Shown here in pieces: positions 33,459 through 41,464 of a stretch of DNA of 64,000 nt; the first letter of the stretch is position 1, and every line of letters begins with the position of its first letter. This DNA comes from Pseudalkalibacillus hwajinpoensis. Lineage in GTDB: Bacteria > Bacillota > Bacilli > Bacillales > Guptibacillaceae. The notes under the pieces were generated by a model. It searched no databases. It was not told the origin of the DNA and was given only the letters and a program-made list of their open reading frames with translations. The translations under genes and the position numbers were made by a program. Where the stretch lies: positions 186,001-250,000 of the forward strand of contig NZ_CP156675.1 in NCBI RefSeq assembly GCF_039851965.1. The letters are read 5' to 3'.

Positions 33459-33578
33459 TTACCTTGCATCTCTAACTGAAATCATGGAGATCGATCTGTT
33501 TTTGCGAGATAACGAAACAAGCTTTTTTGCATCTTTTTTTGAGATTCCCTGCTTTTTTGCGTTGTTCTTTCTAGCCAT
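33459..33578 (-). CDS. 39-residue basic protein, unrecognised
   Basis: GGAGTG lies seven bases before ATG 33578. The protein MARKNNAKKQGISKKDAKKL continues with VSLSRKNRSISMISVRDAR: 13 Lys/Arg and only two Asp in 39 residues, so nucleic-acid binding is possible. The long frame on the opposite strand (33484-33687) lacks a ribosome binding site and is low complexity. Resembles small basic spore or ribosome-associated proteins only in composition. Confidence 0.55.
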   Translation of the reverse strand: MARKNNAKKQGISKKDAKKLVSLSRKNRSISMISVRDAR

Positions 33579-33754
33579 TTCATTTCACTCCCTGAATGGA
33601 TATTATTCGTTATTAGAAAGTATCGCCAGGCTTTCTCGCTTTTATACTTCTATCCTCCCCTCCTCTCGCATATCTATGACTATATGATTTTCTGACTCTT
33701 TGACTCTAGGATATTCCTTGAAAGTGGAGTGAATTTCAATGGGGAGGTAGAATG

Positions 33755-34168
33755 ATGGATTCACTTAATCCTATGTTTCAGAAAAAGAAAGCAACGAGAC
33801 CTAAACCAGTTCGGACCACCAATGTTCGGAAAAAGCCGATCACAAAAAATGAAGGGCGCAAAGTGCGGCGTGATAAGAAACATGATATTAAGATACCTCT
33901 CACGCTTGATCAGCGAAAAATGATTAAGGCATTAGCCCGTCAGGCCGGTGAATACCCCACAAACTATCTTAGTCAAAAGATGAAGACTGAACTGCCACGG
34001 GCGGAGTTCTTTCCGGAACCTACTGTGCCCTATCCTTCCAAGTCTAAATTGTCATACCCTGTTAAATTGGAGCAGGATTATTTTAAACAACTTCAAGATC
34101 TCAGTATTGAATGGGATTGTAGTTTGCGGCGGGCAGCTTACCGTATTATCTCTGCAATATTATCTTAA
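33755..34168 (+). CDS. Basic plasmid protein of unknown function, first of a pair
   Basis: 137 residues. The first 50 are very basic (KKKATRPKPVRTTNVRKKPI). Two similar segments follow, each led by L-T/P-V-x-L-x-Q: IPLTLDQRKMIKALARQAGE with YPTNYLSQKMKTEL, and YPVKLEQDYFKQLQDLSIEW with CSLRRAAYRIISAIL. They look like two ribbon-helix-helix-type units in tandem. GGGGAGG at 33741-33747 favours the second of two tandem ATGs. Coupled to the next gene 16 bases on. A DNA-binding plasmid maintenance or copy-control role is inference. Confidence 0.6.
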   Translation: MDSLNPMFQKKKATRPKPVRTTNVRKKPITKNEGRKVRRDKKHDIKIPLTLDQRKMIKALARQAGEYPTNYLSQKMKTELPRAEFFPEPTVPYPSKSKLSYPVKLEQDYFKQLQDLSIEWDCSLRRAAYRIISAILS

Positions 34169-34184
34169 AAGGAGGTTAAGTGAG

Positions 34185-34778
34185 ATGCATTCAGAATCTG
34201 ACCGTTTCAAGCTAGTTCACGAAGAGGTTTCGAATCTTGCTTACGAAGGGACTTCCCTGCGTGATCGGATTGTTGAAAGACTTTTTAAAAAAATCCAGTC
34301 TTCCGAAGTATTAAAATACCGTTTTGTGGTTCCGGCTTCTCTCTATCTACGAGGGGAACTTCTATGTGAAGATATTACAGAACTTAGTGATTTTCAGTTT
34401 ACCCAAGCCGATCTATTAGATTTATTGTTGAAGGATTTTTTGCATAATATCAGGCAATCCCCTGATCATCATGCAGTCTTTCGTGAACTCATGGCCAGGG
34501 ACAAACGCCCGGCCGTTTTAAGAACGTACACTGGACAGGAAGTACTCCTCAATCAAGGAGTGAAAAGAATGAAAGAAATTACCTGTCCGATTAAACGGCG
34601 GGCTGGTCTCCGTGTTGAAGTCTTTTTAGCAGACCTATCAGAGCTTTACGAAGATGCCAATTATTCGGTTGAGGACATTTTACAGCTTCTGTACTGTGAT
34701 TTTATTGAGTCCTATCGAACTGGTCAAATTCGTAATGTCGTAAAATCGATTATTAGCAAACTTGAAAAAGGGATATGA
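34185..34778 (+). CDS. Unrecognised plasmid protein, second of a pair
   Basis: 197 residues from ATG 34185, which has AAAGGAGG about nine bases upstream. Internal duplication is suggested: LRDRIVERLFKKIQSSEVLK, then YRFVVPASLYLRGELLCEDI, TQADLLDLLLKDFLHNIRQS and, later, CPIKRRAGLRVEVFLADLSE and SVEDILQLLYCDFIESYRTG. The two halves align as [R-F-V-V-P / R-V-E-V-F]...[D-L-L-x-L-L-x-x-D-F]. No membrane segment. Cotranscribed with 33755-34168. Family and function unknown. Confidence 0.6.
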   Translation: MHSESDRFKLVHEEVSNLAYEGTSLRDRIVERLFKKIQSSEVLKYRFVVPASLYLRGELLCEDITELSDFQFTQADLLDLLLKDFLHNIRQSPDHHAVFRELMARDKRPAVLRTYTGQEVLLNQGVKRMKEITCPIKRRAGLRVEVFLADLSELYEDANYSVEDILQLLYCDFIESYRTGQIRNVVKSIISKLEKGI

Positions 34779-35289
34779 CTCATTAGCATATATGGATTCC
34801 CCCTGGAAGTTTGAATAAGTTTTTCGGATGCTATAAGAAATACTCCTTATTTCTTGTCATTAAAAAGATTAACGACTCCCCATATGCGGATTTGTGTATG
34901 AAGGGTCATAATATAATTTCACATACCATACTTTAAATAAAATATAATAAATTATTCCATCATTAACACTTTACTTACCCAATTCCCTACACCTTGTCTA
35001 TAAAATTTATTAATTACCTCTAATGTACAAAGAGAAGAGATTTAAAAACTAAATGCACATATAGCGTTAGAGGGAAACTAAATACTTATTGTGTTTCCTT
35101 TACCTCAGAAAAGACATGTTGATATATAAGGGTTTTAACTACTCTTTCAAATCTGGTATACTAGTAACGAAACATAACGATTATAGTTGTTTCCTAAAAG
35201 GAAACATTAACATACTACACATTTAGTCAGGAAGTTGAATGCACTTTCGCAGAGAATAAGTGATTTCAGCAAAGGAGAAGAGGTGACTT
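34779..35289. other. Gene-free stretch upstream of the short recombinase
   Basis: No gene visible in 510 bases. A possible promoter is TATACT at about 35157. The stretch from about 35160 (TAACGAAACATAACGATTAT) may be the recombinase leader or its site. Confidence 0.4.
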
Positions 35290-35832
35290 ATGAGAACGGT
35301 AGAACCCATTCGTGATTCGGAAAAAATTGAAGAAATTAAGCGAGTCTTACGAAGAGATGGTTATCGAAATTGGTTTTTATTCGTCCTTGGAATTAATACA
35401 GGGATGCGAATTAGTGATCTGTTGAAATTACAGGTAAAGCATGTACGAGGAAAAACACATATTAAAATGATTGAACAAAAAACTGGGAAAGCAAAAGTAT
35501 TTAAAATCAATGCCAGTTTACGTATGGATATCGATGAATACATTTTTGATATGGAACCAGAAGCTTTCCTCTTCCCTTCAAGACTTACCGATTTGCCAAT
35601 TAAGCGGGTCCAGGCTTATAAAATTTTGAATCGGGCCGCTAACAAAGTAGGTCTAGATGGCATTGGCACTCACACGCTTCGCAAAACATTTGGATATCAT
35701 TTCTATAAACGAAATAAAGATGTCGCCATGCTACAAAATATTTTCAATCACTCTTCCCCTTCCGTAACATTACGGTATATAGGAATTGCTCAGGAACAAA
35801 TCGATGAGGTTATTGATGATTTTTATTTATAA
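35290..35832 (+). CDS. Short tyrosine recombinase (catalytic domain only)
   Basis: 180 residues, essentially the catalytic domain of a tyrosine recombinase: Arg40 (NTGMRISDLL), a Lys in the beta-hairpin (about residue 64-66), His128 with Arg131 (HTLRKTFGYH), His154 (FNHSS) and nucleophile Tyr163 (LRYIGI). The N-terminal core-binding domain is absent, as in IntG/YoeC-type integrases common on Bacillus plasmids and phages. All six catalytic residues are present, so it is probably active. AAAGGAGAAGAGG precedes the ATG. It lies next to the first 330-bp direct repeat (35959). Confidence 0.85.
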   Translation: MRTVEPIRDSEKIEEIKRVLRRDGYRNWFLFVLGINTGMRISDLLKLQVKHVRGKTHIKMIEQKTGKAKVFKINASLRMDIDEYIFDMEPEAFLFPSRLTDLPIKRVQAYKILNRAANKVGLDGIGTHTLRKTFGYHFYKRNKDVAMLQNIFNHSSPSVTLRYIGIAQEQIDEVIDDFYL

Positions 35833-35958
35833 TATTTAAAATAAGTATGGTACGTGAAATTATTTTCTCTAGTTATCTAACTCCCTCATCTAACTCGGCC
35901 CCCGTCAAAGTGCTGGGGTTTTCAGTTCTTTGCAATGAAACCTATTCTATATAAACAA

Positions 35959-36283
35959 TAAACAGCAAATCAGATCCTAATCCACTTAGATAAAGAGAAG
36001 AGTGCCTTATTTCACTCAAAATAGATATATAGAGGTTACGATTAAACAAACATATTACTGTTACATTTATGGTTACATAAACGTTTATTTAATTTATTAC
36101 ATCTACTTATACGTAATATTAAACCTACACTTGATGAGAGGAAGCTACCAAGAAAGGTAAATTAAGTTAGGTAAATATTACTATTGATATTGGGTTTTAA
36201 AAAGGGAAACCCCATTATCAGAATGGAGTTTCCCTTAGTCCTTCAACAATCGCTCCCCTATAAACTGTATTATTCTAAAGATA
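35959..36283 (+). repeat. Long direct repeat, copy A
   Basis: About 325 bases nearly identical to 39477-39812 (copy B), from AAACAGCAAATCAGATCCTA to the TCCTTCAACAATCGCTCCCC end. The central 150 bases also match 40104-40253 (copy C). It contains ACTGTTACAT, GGTTACATAAACG, and a terminator hairpin (AGGGAAACCCCATT / AATGGAGTTTCCCT, 36203-36235). Confidence 0.9.
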
Positions 36284-36573
36284 AAAAGCCATCGGAAATC
36301 CCTCTGGCCTCCTCGTATTCCTTTTTCATCCCCTTATTTAACATGATGCTGAAGCATAATAAATCCCAATATCATGTAATCATTCCTCTTCCAATAACAC
36401 CACTAGACTGGGAGTAACTAATGGCCCGTTTGCTTAATAGCAGCTACCTATGGTAAAGAATATTTTTTCAAACTAAAGAATCTTATTCCTATTACCGTCA
36501 CAAAATAAGCCGCGAAAACAAACTGAAAAAAAGCTTGTCATTCTTTCGAGTCTCCATTAAGCATTGTCCTAAC
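36284..36573. other. Gene-free stretch between repeat A and the DUF3231 cluster
   Basis: No supported gene. The minus strand carries a possible membrane-protein scrap (FAAYFVTVIGIRFFSLKK, about 36480-36530) without a start. A GGCCCGTTTGCTTAA repeat-like stretch lies at 36422. Confidence 0.4.
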
Positions 36574-36917
36574 TTAATCTGCTAAGTCTTTACGATTCGC
36601 TGCTTCTAGCGGCTGTTCCAGCCAACCGTTGTTAATAATCATAATGTTTGCCCCATCATTAGCATAGTGTCCAATTTCTGCTGTTACATAAGTAACATCT
36701 AAGTCGTGTCTCGGACTGGAAGCCATCGCCATACCATATTGACCAATGCCAGTCCCAATGAGTGAAGGTCTAACTCATATTCCAATATAGAACGAATGTC
36801 GTCATCATCAGTGTGTTTAAAAAAATACTTAATGCCGCAAATGGCCATTGAATCATTTTAATACGACAACCAAAGATTGGCGATTTCTGATGAGGTTAAG
36901 TCAACGTTGTGTTCCAT
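36574..36917 (-). pseudogene. DUF3231 gene with large internal deletion
   Basis: ATG 36917 starts MEHNVDLTSSEIANLWLSY, then an in-frame TAA, NDSMAICGIKYFFKHTDDD and LEYELDLHSLG. The sequence then jumps to IGQYGMAMASSPRHDLDVTY, VTAEIGHYANDGANIMIINN and GWLEQPLEAANRKDL. Compared with the intact neighbour (36956) the start and the end are conserved but about 230 residues between them are gone. A stop plus deletion make it inactive. Confidence 0.85.
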
Positions 36918-36955
36918 TTAGATTCATCCCTTCATTCGTATTTTGTCCATTCTGG

Positions 36956-37963
36956 TTAATGTTTTCGTTTGGCTAATTGATCACGATCTGCTGCCTTAGG
37001 GGGTTGTTCCATCCAACCTTTGTCAATCATCATCTTTGCTCCGTCTTCGGAAAACTTCGCGATTTCTGCCGTTAAGCGAACATAATGTAAGCCTAAATCG
37101 TGTCTCGGGCTTACGGACATCGACAGGCCGTATTGCCCTATACCTGAAGCCGAAAGGACGGCAATATGAAACATCAATAATTTATCCGAAAATGGCGGGG
37201 CCGTAGAATCCGTTACTTGATGATCCAAAGTCATGGGCGCAGGTAAATGCTCCTCACCAAGGATAGAAGAGAAAATTTCAATGTGTTTTTGTGAAATATC
37301 CCGTCCTCTTTCCATGTACTTCCGTACTTCTTTTGAACGGGTTACTTGACTGAAACCGATAATAATGGCCTTTCCTATTGCGTTTCGTTCAATATTGGTC
37401 GTTAAATTTGTGATTTCAATTCCCAGCAATGGTCTGCGATCACCAAACCAACCCGTCAAGAAGCTTCGACTGGTCACGTAGTCCGGCTGATCCGGTTTGG
37501 GAATCTCAGGTGAGCGCACATATACACCTTTTTGAAATGCCAGCTTTTTAGCTCTTACATGAAGCTCTTGTGCTTGGTCTAAGGAAACTCGATAAAAATC
37601 AACAACATCTAATCGTGCGGAGACTGCGCCTGCGAGACCGTATGCGGGCAGCATAAATCTGGCCATATCTAAGATGTACATGAGAAAAAACGTATCCGAG
37701 TATAAACGCGGCGCGTTTTCATTGACATCTTCATCTGTAAAACCATACGGAATAGGATAATTTTCCTGATTAAAAATTTGCGTCACCGTTTCAACATGCT
37801 GTTGCATGATGTCCAGCGCATAGATCAATACAGATGAAATGTCCGGATCGTCTACTTTGGCTACAAAATATTTCAGTCCGCAGACCATCATGGTCCCTTG
37901 CACGTAGGATGTCCAAAGGTTTGAGATATCCGCGGAGGTCAATTTAGGTTGGTGATCAACCAT
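36956..37963 (-). CDS. DUF3231-family protein, intact copy
   Basis: 335 residues, two tandem helical domains. The first opens KLTSADISNLWTSYVQGTMM and the second LLGIEITNLTTNIERNAIGK, each with the family's four-helix pattern; the linker between them is near GWFGDRRPLL. The C-terminus reads SASGIGQYGLSMSVSPRHDL, then MMIDKGWMEQPPKAADRDQL. DUF3231 proteins are restricted to Bacilli, are predicted ferritin-like, and distantly resemble spore-coat CotF proteins; that link is inference. Start 37963 has GGAGGT eight bases upstream. It lies in the middle of three DUF3231 copies flanked by direct repeats A and B. Confidence 0.85.
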   Translation of the reverse strand: MVDHQPKLTSADISNLWTSYVQGTMMVCGLKYFVAKVDDPDISSVLIYALDIMQQHVETVTQIFNQENYPIPYGFTDEDVNENAPRLYSDTFFLMYILDMARFMLPAYGLAGAVSARLDVVDFYRVSLDQAQELHVRAKKLAFQKGVYVRSPEIPKPDQPDYVTSRSFLTGWFGDRRPLLGIEITNLTTNIERNAIGKAIIIGFSQVTRSKEVRKYMERGRDISQKHIEIFSSILGEEHLPAPMTLDHQVTDSTAPPFSDKLLMFHIAVLSASGIGQYGLSMSVSPRHDLGLHYVRLTAEIAKFSEDGAKMMIDKGWMEQPPKAADRDQLAKRKH

Positions 37964-38021
37964 ATACAGTAACCTCCAATTCAAGTTCTATTGTTAAGGG
38001 ATCAAAATAAAACGCTCCGTT

Positions 38022-38675
38022 TTAACCTTTGGCTAATGGAATTTGATCCATGTGACCTCGCTCAATCATGAGATTTAAACCATCTTCCCCATATTGAAGA
38101 AATTCTGCCATCATTCTTGAAAGATCAAGACCTACGCCTTTCCTCATCACACTGGAAATCGCCATGCCGTACTTACCGGTTGCGGATGCAGATAAAACAG
38201 AGATCTTGTACAGCATCAGTTTCTCTGAAAAAGGAGCCGCCGTGCTTTCTTTAATCTCACTTTCCCATGTAGGGATTTGGGACAATTCATCCTTCGCTAA
38301 GTGGGATTGGAGGATTTTTAAGTGTTTTTCGATCATGGTTTCCCCACGCTCAAAATATTGCTTTACCTCTTTTGAATCCACGGTTTGAGCAAAACTTCGG
38401 TAAAATTCTTTAGCGGCGGCTAAACCTGTAAAATGAAAGTGAAGTTGCAAAATTTCAGCGGCATTTAACGAACGATGTCCTGTAAACCAACCACCCAAAA
38501 AGGATTGTTGGTGAACTTTTTCAATGCCGTCAGGGGTTGGGATATGAACCTTTGTTTGGGACAGTCCCTTTTTCTCCATAAGGTTTGCACACTTGTTATA
38601 AAATTCAGCTGTTTTCTTCACGTAGGTTTCGTAGTACTGACGAACGTCAGTACGGATGGACGTGGATAAAGACAT
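38022..38675 (-). CDS. DUF3231 protein, second part of a gene split by an in-frame stop
   Basis: 217 residues reading SLSTSIRTDVRQYYETYVKK, FLGGWFTGHRSLNAAEILQL, SASATGKYGMAISSVMRKGV and NLMIERGHMDQIPLAKG, matching the last two-thirds of the intact copy. It begins at ATG 38675, three bases after the TAA that ends 38679-39002 and in the same frame. So one codon change from stop to sense would restore a single protein of about 325 residues. Reinitiation at TAATCGATG could produce it separately; GGTGGAG lies 12 bases before the ATG. Confidence 0.75.
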   Translation of the reverse strand: MSLSTSIRTDVRQYYETYVKKTAEFYNKCANLMEKKGLSQTKVHIPTPDGIEKVHQQSFLGGWFTGHRSLNAAEILQLHFHFTGLAAAKEFYRSFAQTVDSKEVKQYFERGETMIEKHLKILQSHLAKDELSQIPTWESEIKESTAAPFSEKLMLYKISVLSASATGKYGMAISSVMRKGVGLDLSRMMAEFLQYGEDGLNLMIERGHMDQIPLAKG

Positions 38676-38678
38676 CGA

Positions 38679-39002
38679 TTAGGCTGCTCCACCATCCTGG
38701 CCTAATGTGTATTTAATCAAAAGGATTATGTTATCTGTATAAAGCCGGGGCGTACCTGGATGGGTATCATGTTCGGTAATCCCGTCAGGAAGGGGCTGCC
38801 CATCTTGTGTCAATAACTGTTTTGCTCCCTGTTCTTGCTCTTTAGCCAATTGCCATGCATCAGTAACCAAGGCATACACATCTTGATCTTGTATATAAGT
38901 AAGGAAGTACTTAGAAACATGTTCAGCCATTGTATTTCCTAAGTAAGAGTTCCAAAGGTTCATGATTTCAGCGGATGTCAGTCGATCATTATTCACTTTC
39001 AT
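38679..39002 (-). CDS. DUF3231 protein, N-terminal part of the split gene
   Basis: 107 residues: KVNNDRLTSAEIMNLWNSYL, then HVSKYFLTYIQDQDVYALVT and TPRLYTDNIILLIKYTLGQD, ending GGAA-stop. This is the first helical domain of DUF3231 up to the linker. TAA 38679-38681 is followed by TCG and then the ATG of the second part in the same frame. A good GGAGGG ribosome binding site precedes ATG 39002. Either a nonsense mutant or a real two-polypeptide version. Confidence 0.75.
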   Translation of the reverse strand: MKVNNDRLTSAEIMNLWNSYLGNTMAEHVSKYFLTYIQDQDVYALVTDAWQLAKEQEQGAKQLLTQDGQPLPDGITEHDTHPGTPRLYTDNIILLIKYTLGQDGGAA

Positions 39003-39288
39003 CCCTCCAAAATTCAGTATTCTCGGGTAGTTTTTACCAGAATTCGGAAAGTATTCACTATTTGAAGCATCTTTGAGACAGTTTGGTTAGAGATAAACAA
39101 ACGAATACAACACAACAGAGAGGAGTTATATAGAAGTTTTAAAAGTGAATTACACAGAGGACTCAAGAAGATAAAGTGATCCGTTCGGTTGTATCTGCTG
39201 CAATCGAGCGCTTTAATTGAGCAAGATAAATATTTTTGACTGATCGTTTTACCGTTCAGTCCATTTTTTATTTCATTAGGGTCCAGGT

Positions 39289-39411
39289 ATGAACTATGCC
39301 ATAAAGCTTTACAAAGAAGGGAATATGACCGTAAAGAAAAATTGCGACATCACAAATGTGTCAAGATCAGCTTTGTACAGAAAATTGACAGAAGGAAATA
39401 AGAAAAGCTAA
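39289..39411 (+). pseudogene. C-terminal HTH remnant of a serine resolvase/invertase
   Basis: ATG 39289 reads MNYAIKLYKEGNMTVKKNCD, then ITNVSRSALYRKLTEGNKKS and TAA. A-I-K-L-Y-x-E-G-N-x-x-V-K-x-x-C-x-I-x-x-V-S-x-x-x-L-Y-R is the Hin-type HTH that ends small serine recombinases. The catalytic domain is absent. It lies between DUF3231 copy three and repeat B. Confidence 0.7.
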
Positions 39412-39476
39412 CCATACTATAAAGTTAATATTCCCCAGCGTGGCCTCTCAATCCTCGAATCGTTTCCGTACCCCTA

Positions 39477-39812
39477 TAAACAGCAAACCAGATCCTAATC
39501 CACTTAGATAAAGAGAAGAGCGCCTTATTTCACTCAAAAGGGAACTTAGATATAGAGAGGTTACGATCAAACAAACATATCACTGTTACATTTATGGTTA
39601 CATAAACGTTTATTTACTTTTTTACATCCACTTATACGTAATATTAAACCTACATTTGATGAAAGGAAGCTACCAAGAAAGTTAAATTAACTTATGTTAA
39701 ATCTTACTATTGATATTGGATTTTAAAAAGGGAAACTCCATTATCAGAATGGCGTTTCTCTTAGTCCTTCAACAATCGCTCTCCTATAAACCGTATTACT
39801 TTCTAAGATATT
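39477..39812 (+). repeat. Long direct repeat, copy B
   Basis: About 335 bases, roughly 90 percent identical by eye to copy A (35959-36283) and in the same orientation. It includes ACTGTTACAT at 39582-39591, GGTTACATAAACG, the hairpin AAGGGAAACTCCATT / AATGGCGTTTCTCTT and the end TCCTTCAACAATCGCTCTCC. Confidence 0.9.
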
Positions 39813-40373
39813 GAAAATCTTAAAGATTTGATCCATTTATTTTCTCATCGAATACTAATCATTAAATCCCTTTCCATTGAGAATTGGCTGCCTACACTTT
39901 TCAACCCTTGACTCTCTAGTTTTGAATTGTTTGAGTTTAGAAAAATAAAGAATTTATGCTCTTTGCCGTACCAGCGATGTTTCTTTTCTGAAACGTGTTA
40001 CAAGGAACACCCCACTTCAATTGTTTATTCCATGGTAATTCGTACTTTGGAAGCCTTTAACGTTGTAAATCCACATCTTCCCTGAGTCGACCCCTATCAT
40101 AAGGTAACTTAGATATAGAGAGGTTACGATTAAACAAACATATTACTGTTACATAAATGGTTACATAAACGTTTATTTAATTATTTACATTGAATTATAC
40201 GACATAATATACCTATACTTGAAGAAAGGGATGAGCTAATAAGAAAGTTAACCACTAAATTTTGCTTCGAAAAACCACTCGTTATTTAGAATAAAGATAA
40301 TGATACATACCGTTTGTAAACTATCTTCGGCTCTACTACTCTAAATCTGTACATCTAGTATGTCCTTCGTCAT
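39813..40373. other. Gene-free stretch containing partial repeat C (40104-40253)
   Basis: No gene supported. Positions 40104-40253 match the middle of repeats A and B (GGTAACTTAGATATAGAGAG, ACTGTTACAT at 40145-40154, GGTTACATAAACGTTTATTT). The remainder shows nothing recognisable. Confidence 0.6.
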
Positions 40374-40598
40374 TTGCTAGATTCAACTAACAACGAACAA
40401 CTAACGAAACAGAATGAAGCCCTACAGAACAAGCTTCAAAGCATCGATGAACGAATGAACGAACGAACACACACACACACACACATTAAACGATTAATGG
40501 AATCTATAAGGGAAATGCAAGAAACTAAGCAAATGATGGTTGCTGCAAAAGAGGAAGAAAAAAAGGGCTTCTTAGCCCGTTGGTTTGGTGGTAAGTAA
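40374..40598 (+). CDS. Small coiled-coil protein with (TH)n tract, unrecognised
   Basis: 74 residues from TTG 40374: NNEQLTKQNEALQNKLQSID, then THTHTHIKRLMESIREMQET and KKGFLARWFGGK. It is highly helical and likely coiled coil, with an amphipathic basic-aromatic tail that could bind membrane. A CA dinucleotide tract (about 40468-40488) encodes the Thr-His repeat, a likely slippage site. No clear ribosome binding site. It is two bases upstream of the excisionase-like gene, hence probably cotranscribed. Confidence 0.5.
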   Translation: MLDSTNNEQLTKQNEALQNKLQSIDERMNERTHTHTHIKRLMESIREMQETKQMMVAAKEEEKKGFLARWFGGK

Positions 40599-40600
40599 GG

Positions 40601-40801
40601 ATGATTAAGACTAAAGCTGATTATCCTATAATATTAACTGCTTTAGAAGTTGCTGAAATTTTACAAACCTCAAAATGCAACGCATATAGAGTGATGGACT
40701 TTAAAGGATTTCCTTTAGTTAGAGTAGGTAGATTAAAGCGAGTAGGACGTGATGCTTTTTTTGAATGGTTTGAAAAACAAGGGAGTAATACTTTTGAGTA
40801 A
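40601..40801 (+). CDS. Excisionase-type helix-turn-helix protein
   Basis: 66 residues of the HTH_17/excisionase family: ILTALEVAEILQTSKCNAYR, then VMDFKGFPLVRVGRLKRVGR and DAFFEWFEKQ. This is the MerR-like winged helix used by Xis proteins and plasmid copy or mobilisation regulators. It is translationally coupled to 40374-40598, and a terminator follows at 40833. Its target could be the short recombinase at 35290, but nothing in the sequence proves this. Confidence 0.85.
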   Translation: MIKTKADYPIILTALEVAEILQTSKCNAYRVMDFKGFPLVRVGRLKRVGRDAFFEWFEKQGSNTFE

Positions 40802-40832
40802 TAAATTAAGATACGATGTAATGTATTGCCTT

Positions 40833-40862
40833 GAAAAGCTCCTATCAGGGGCTTTCTTTTTT
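40833..40862 (+). terminator. Terminator of the excisionase operon
   Basis: GAAAAGCTCC, a short loop and GGGGCTTTC followed by eight T. The minus-strand gene ending at 40845 has its stop codon inside this hairpin. Confidence 0.8.
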
Positions 40863-40991
40863 TTGATCGTCATCATCCTCTATATCCTCATTTCGTATCA
40901 GCACCATCTTACTCTTTCCATCTCCCCACATTACCCGGAATACAGCGCCTTCCTCAGTTTGACAGATGAACTCATAGTCAACGTTGAACAC
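40845..40991 (-). CDS. Small acidic protein, unrecognised
   Basis: 48 residues: FNVDYEFICQTEEGAVFRVM, then WGDGKSKMVLIRNEDIEDDD and DQKKESP. GTG 40991 is chosen because GGGAGG lies seven bases upstream, while the ATG two codons earlier (40997) is too close to it. Compact beta-rich core with an acidic tail. It follows 41039-41287 on the same strand with a 41-base gap. The long plus-strand frame over this region (40749-41018) reads through a terminator and is rejected. Confidence 0.6.
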   Translation of the reverse strand: MFNVDYEFICQTEEGAVFRVMWGDGKSKMVLIRNEDIEDDDDQKKESP

Positions 40992-41038
40992 GTTCATACC
41001 TCCCTAAGAAACAACTAAAATAAACTAATGAACATATC

Positions 41039-41287
41039 CTACAGCCAAAAGGCAACCATCACTCCTAAGATCAGCATAAACGCAAGGAACGGCAGTATAT
41101 ACCACAGCGCATATCCTTTCAACATCATGTTCCCCGTCTTAGCGAGTTTCTCTTGTTCACTCATCTTAGGCTCATTCGCATACTTTTCTTTTTGTTCTGC
41201 TCGCGTAGCCCTAAACTCGTCACCTACTTTTTTGAAGTCTGCCTTCGTTTCCTCTTTCCACTTTCTCATATCATCCTTGAATCCCAT
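41039..41287 (-). CDS. Small membrane protein with charged N-terminus, unrecognised
   Basis: 82 residues. An amphipathic charged helix (KDDMRKWKEETKADFKKVGD, then RATRAEQKEKYANEP) leads to one or two C-terminal hydrophobic segments (YALWYILPFLAFMLILGVMV). GGGGGATT precedes ATG 41287. Part of a minus-strand run of small genes (41405 to 40845) typical of plasmid accessory cargo. Function unknown. Confidence 0.65.
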   Translation of the reverse strand: MGFKDDMRKWKEETKADFKKVGDEFRATRAEQKEKYANEPKMSEQEKLAKTGNMMLKGYALWYILPFLAFMLILGVMVAFWL

Positions 41288-41300
41288 GATAATCCCCCTT

Positions 41301-41405
41301 TTATCTTGTAGAATATCTTTGCCGTTCCTTTGCTAACTTGATCAGACTGGGCATTAGCACTTCAATAAACCTCTTGTACTGGGCTTCAGTGAGTTGGATT
41401 TTTAT
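41301..41405 (-). CDS. 34-residue frame with strong ribosome binding site and AUA in start position
   Basis: On the minus strand GAGGTG, seven bases, then ATA 41405-41403 opens IKIQLTEAQYKRFIEVLMPS, followed by LIKLAKERQRYSTR and TAA at 41301. No ATG, GTG or TTG exists between the upstream stop (TGA, two codons earlier) and the middle of the frame. If AUA initiates, this is a small helical protein; otherwise the start codon has been lost by a G-to-A change. It lies just before 41039-41287 in the same direction. Confidence 0.4.
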   Translation of the reverse strand: MKIQLTEAQYKRFIEVLMPSLIKLAKERQRYSTR

Positions 41406-41464
41406 TTGTATTCACCTCATTTCTCAACCCATAAGGTAGCTTATGGTAGATAAAAAGACAGGCA

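Noticed and set aside
33484..33687. 67-codon frame on the plus strand
   Set aside because: Phe/Ser-rich low-complexity translation opposite the Lys-rich 39-residue gene at 33459-33578, which has a ribosome binding site; the plus frame is its shadow.
36184..36417. 77-codon frame after repeat A
   Set aside because: Starts inside the repeat and reads through its terminator hairpin; no ribosome binding site.
40749..41018. 89-codon hydrophobic frame on the plus strand
   Set aside because: It passes through the terminator at 40833-40862, and the opposite strand holds a small gene with a good ribosome binding site.
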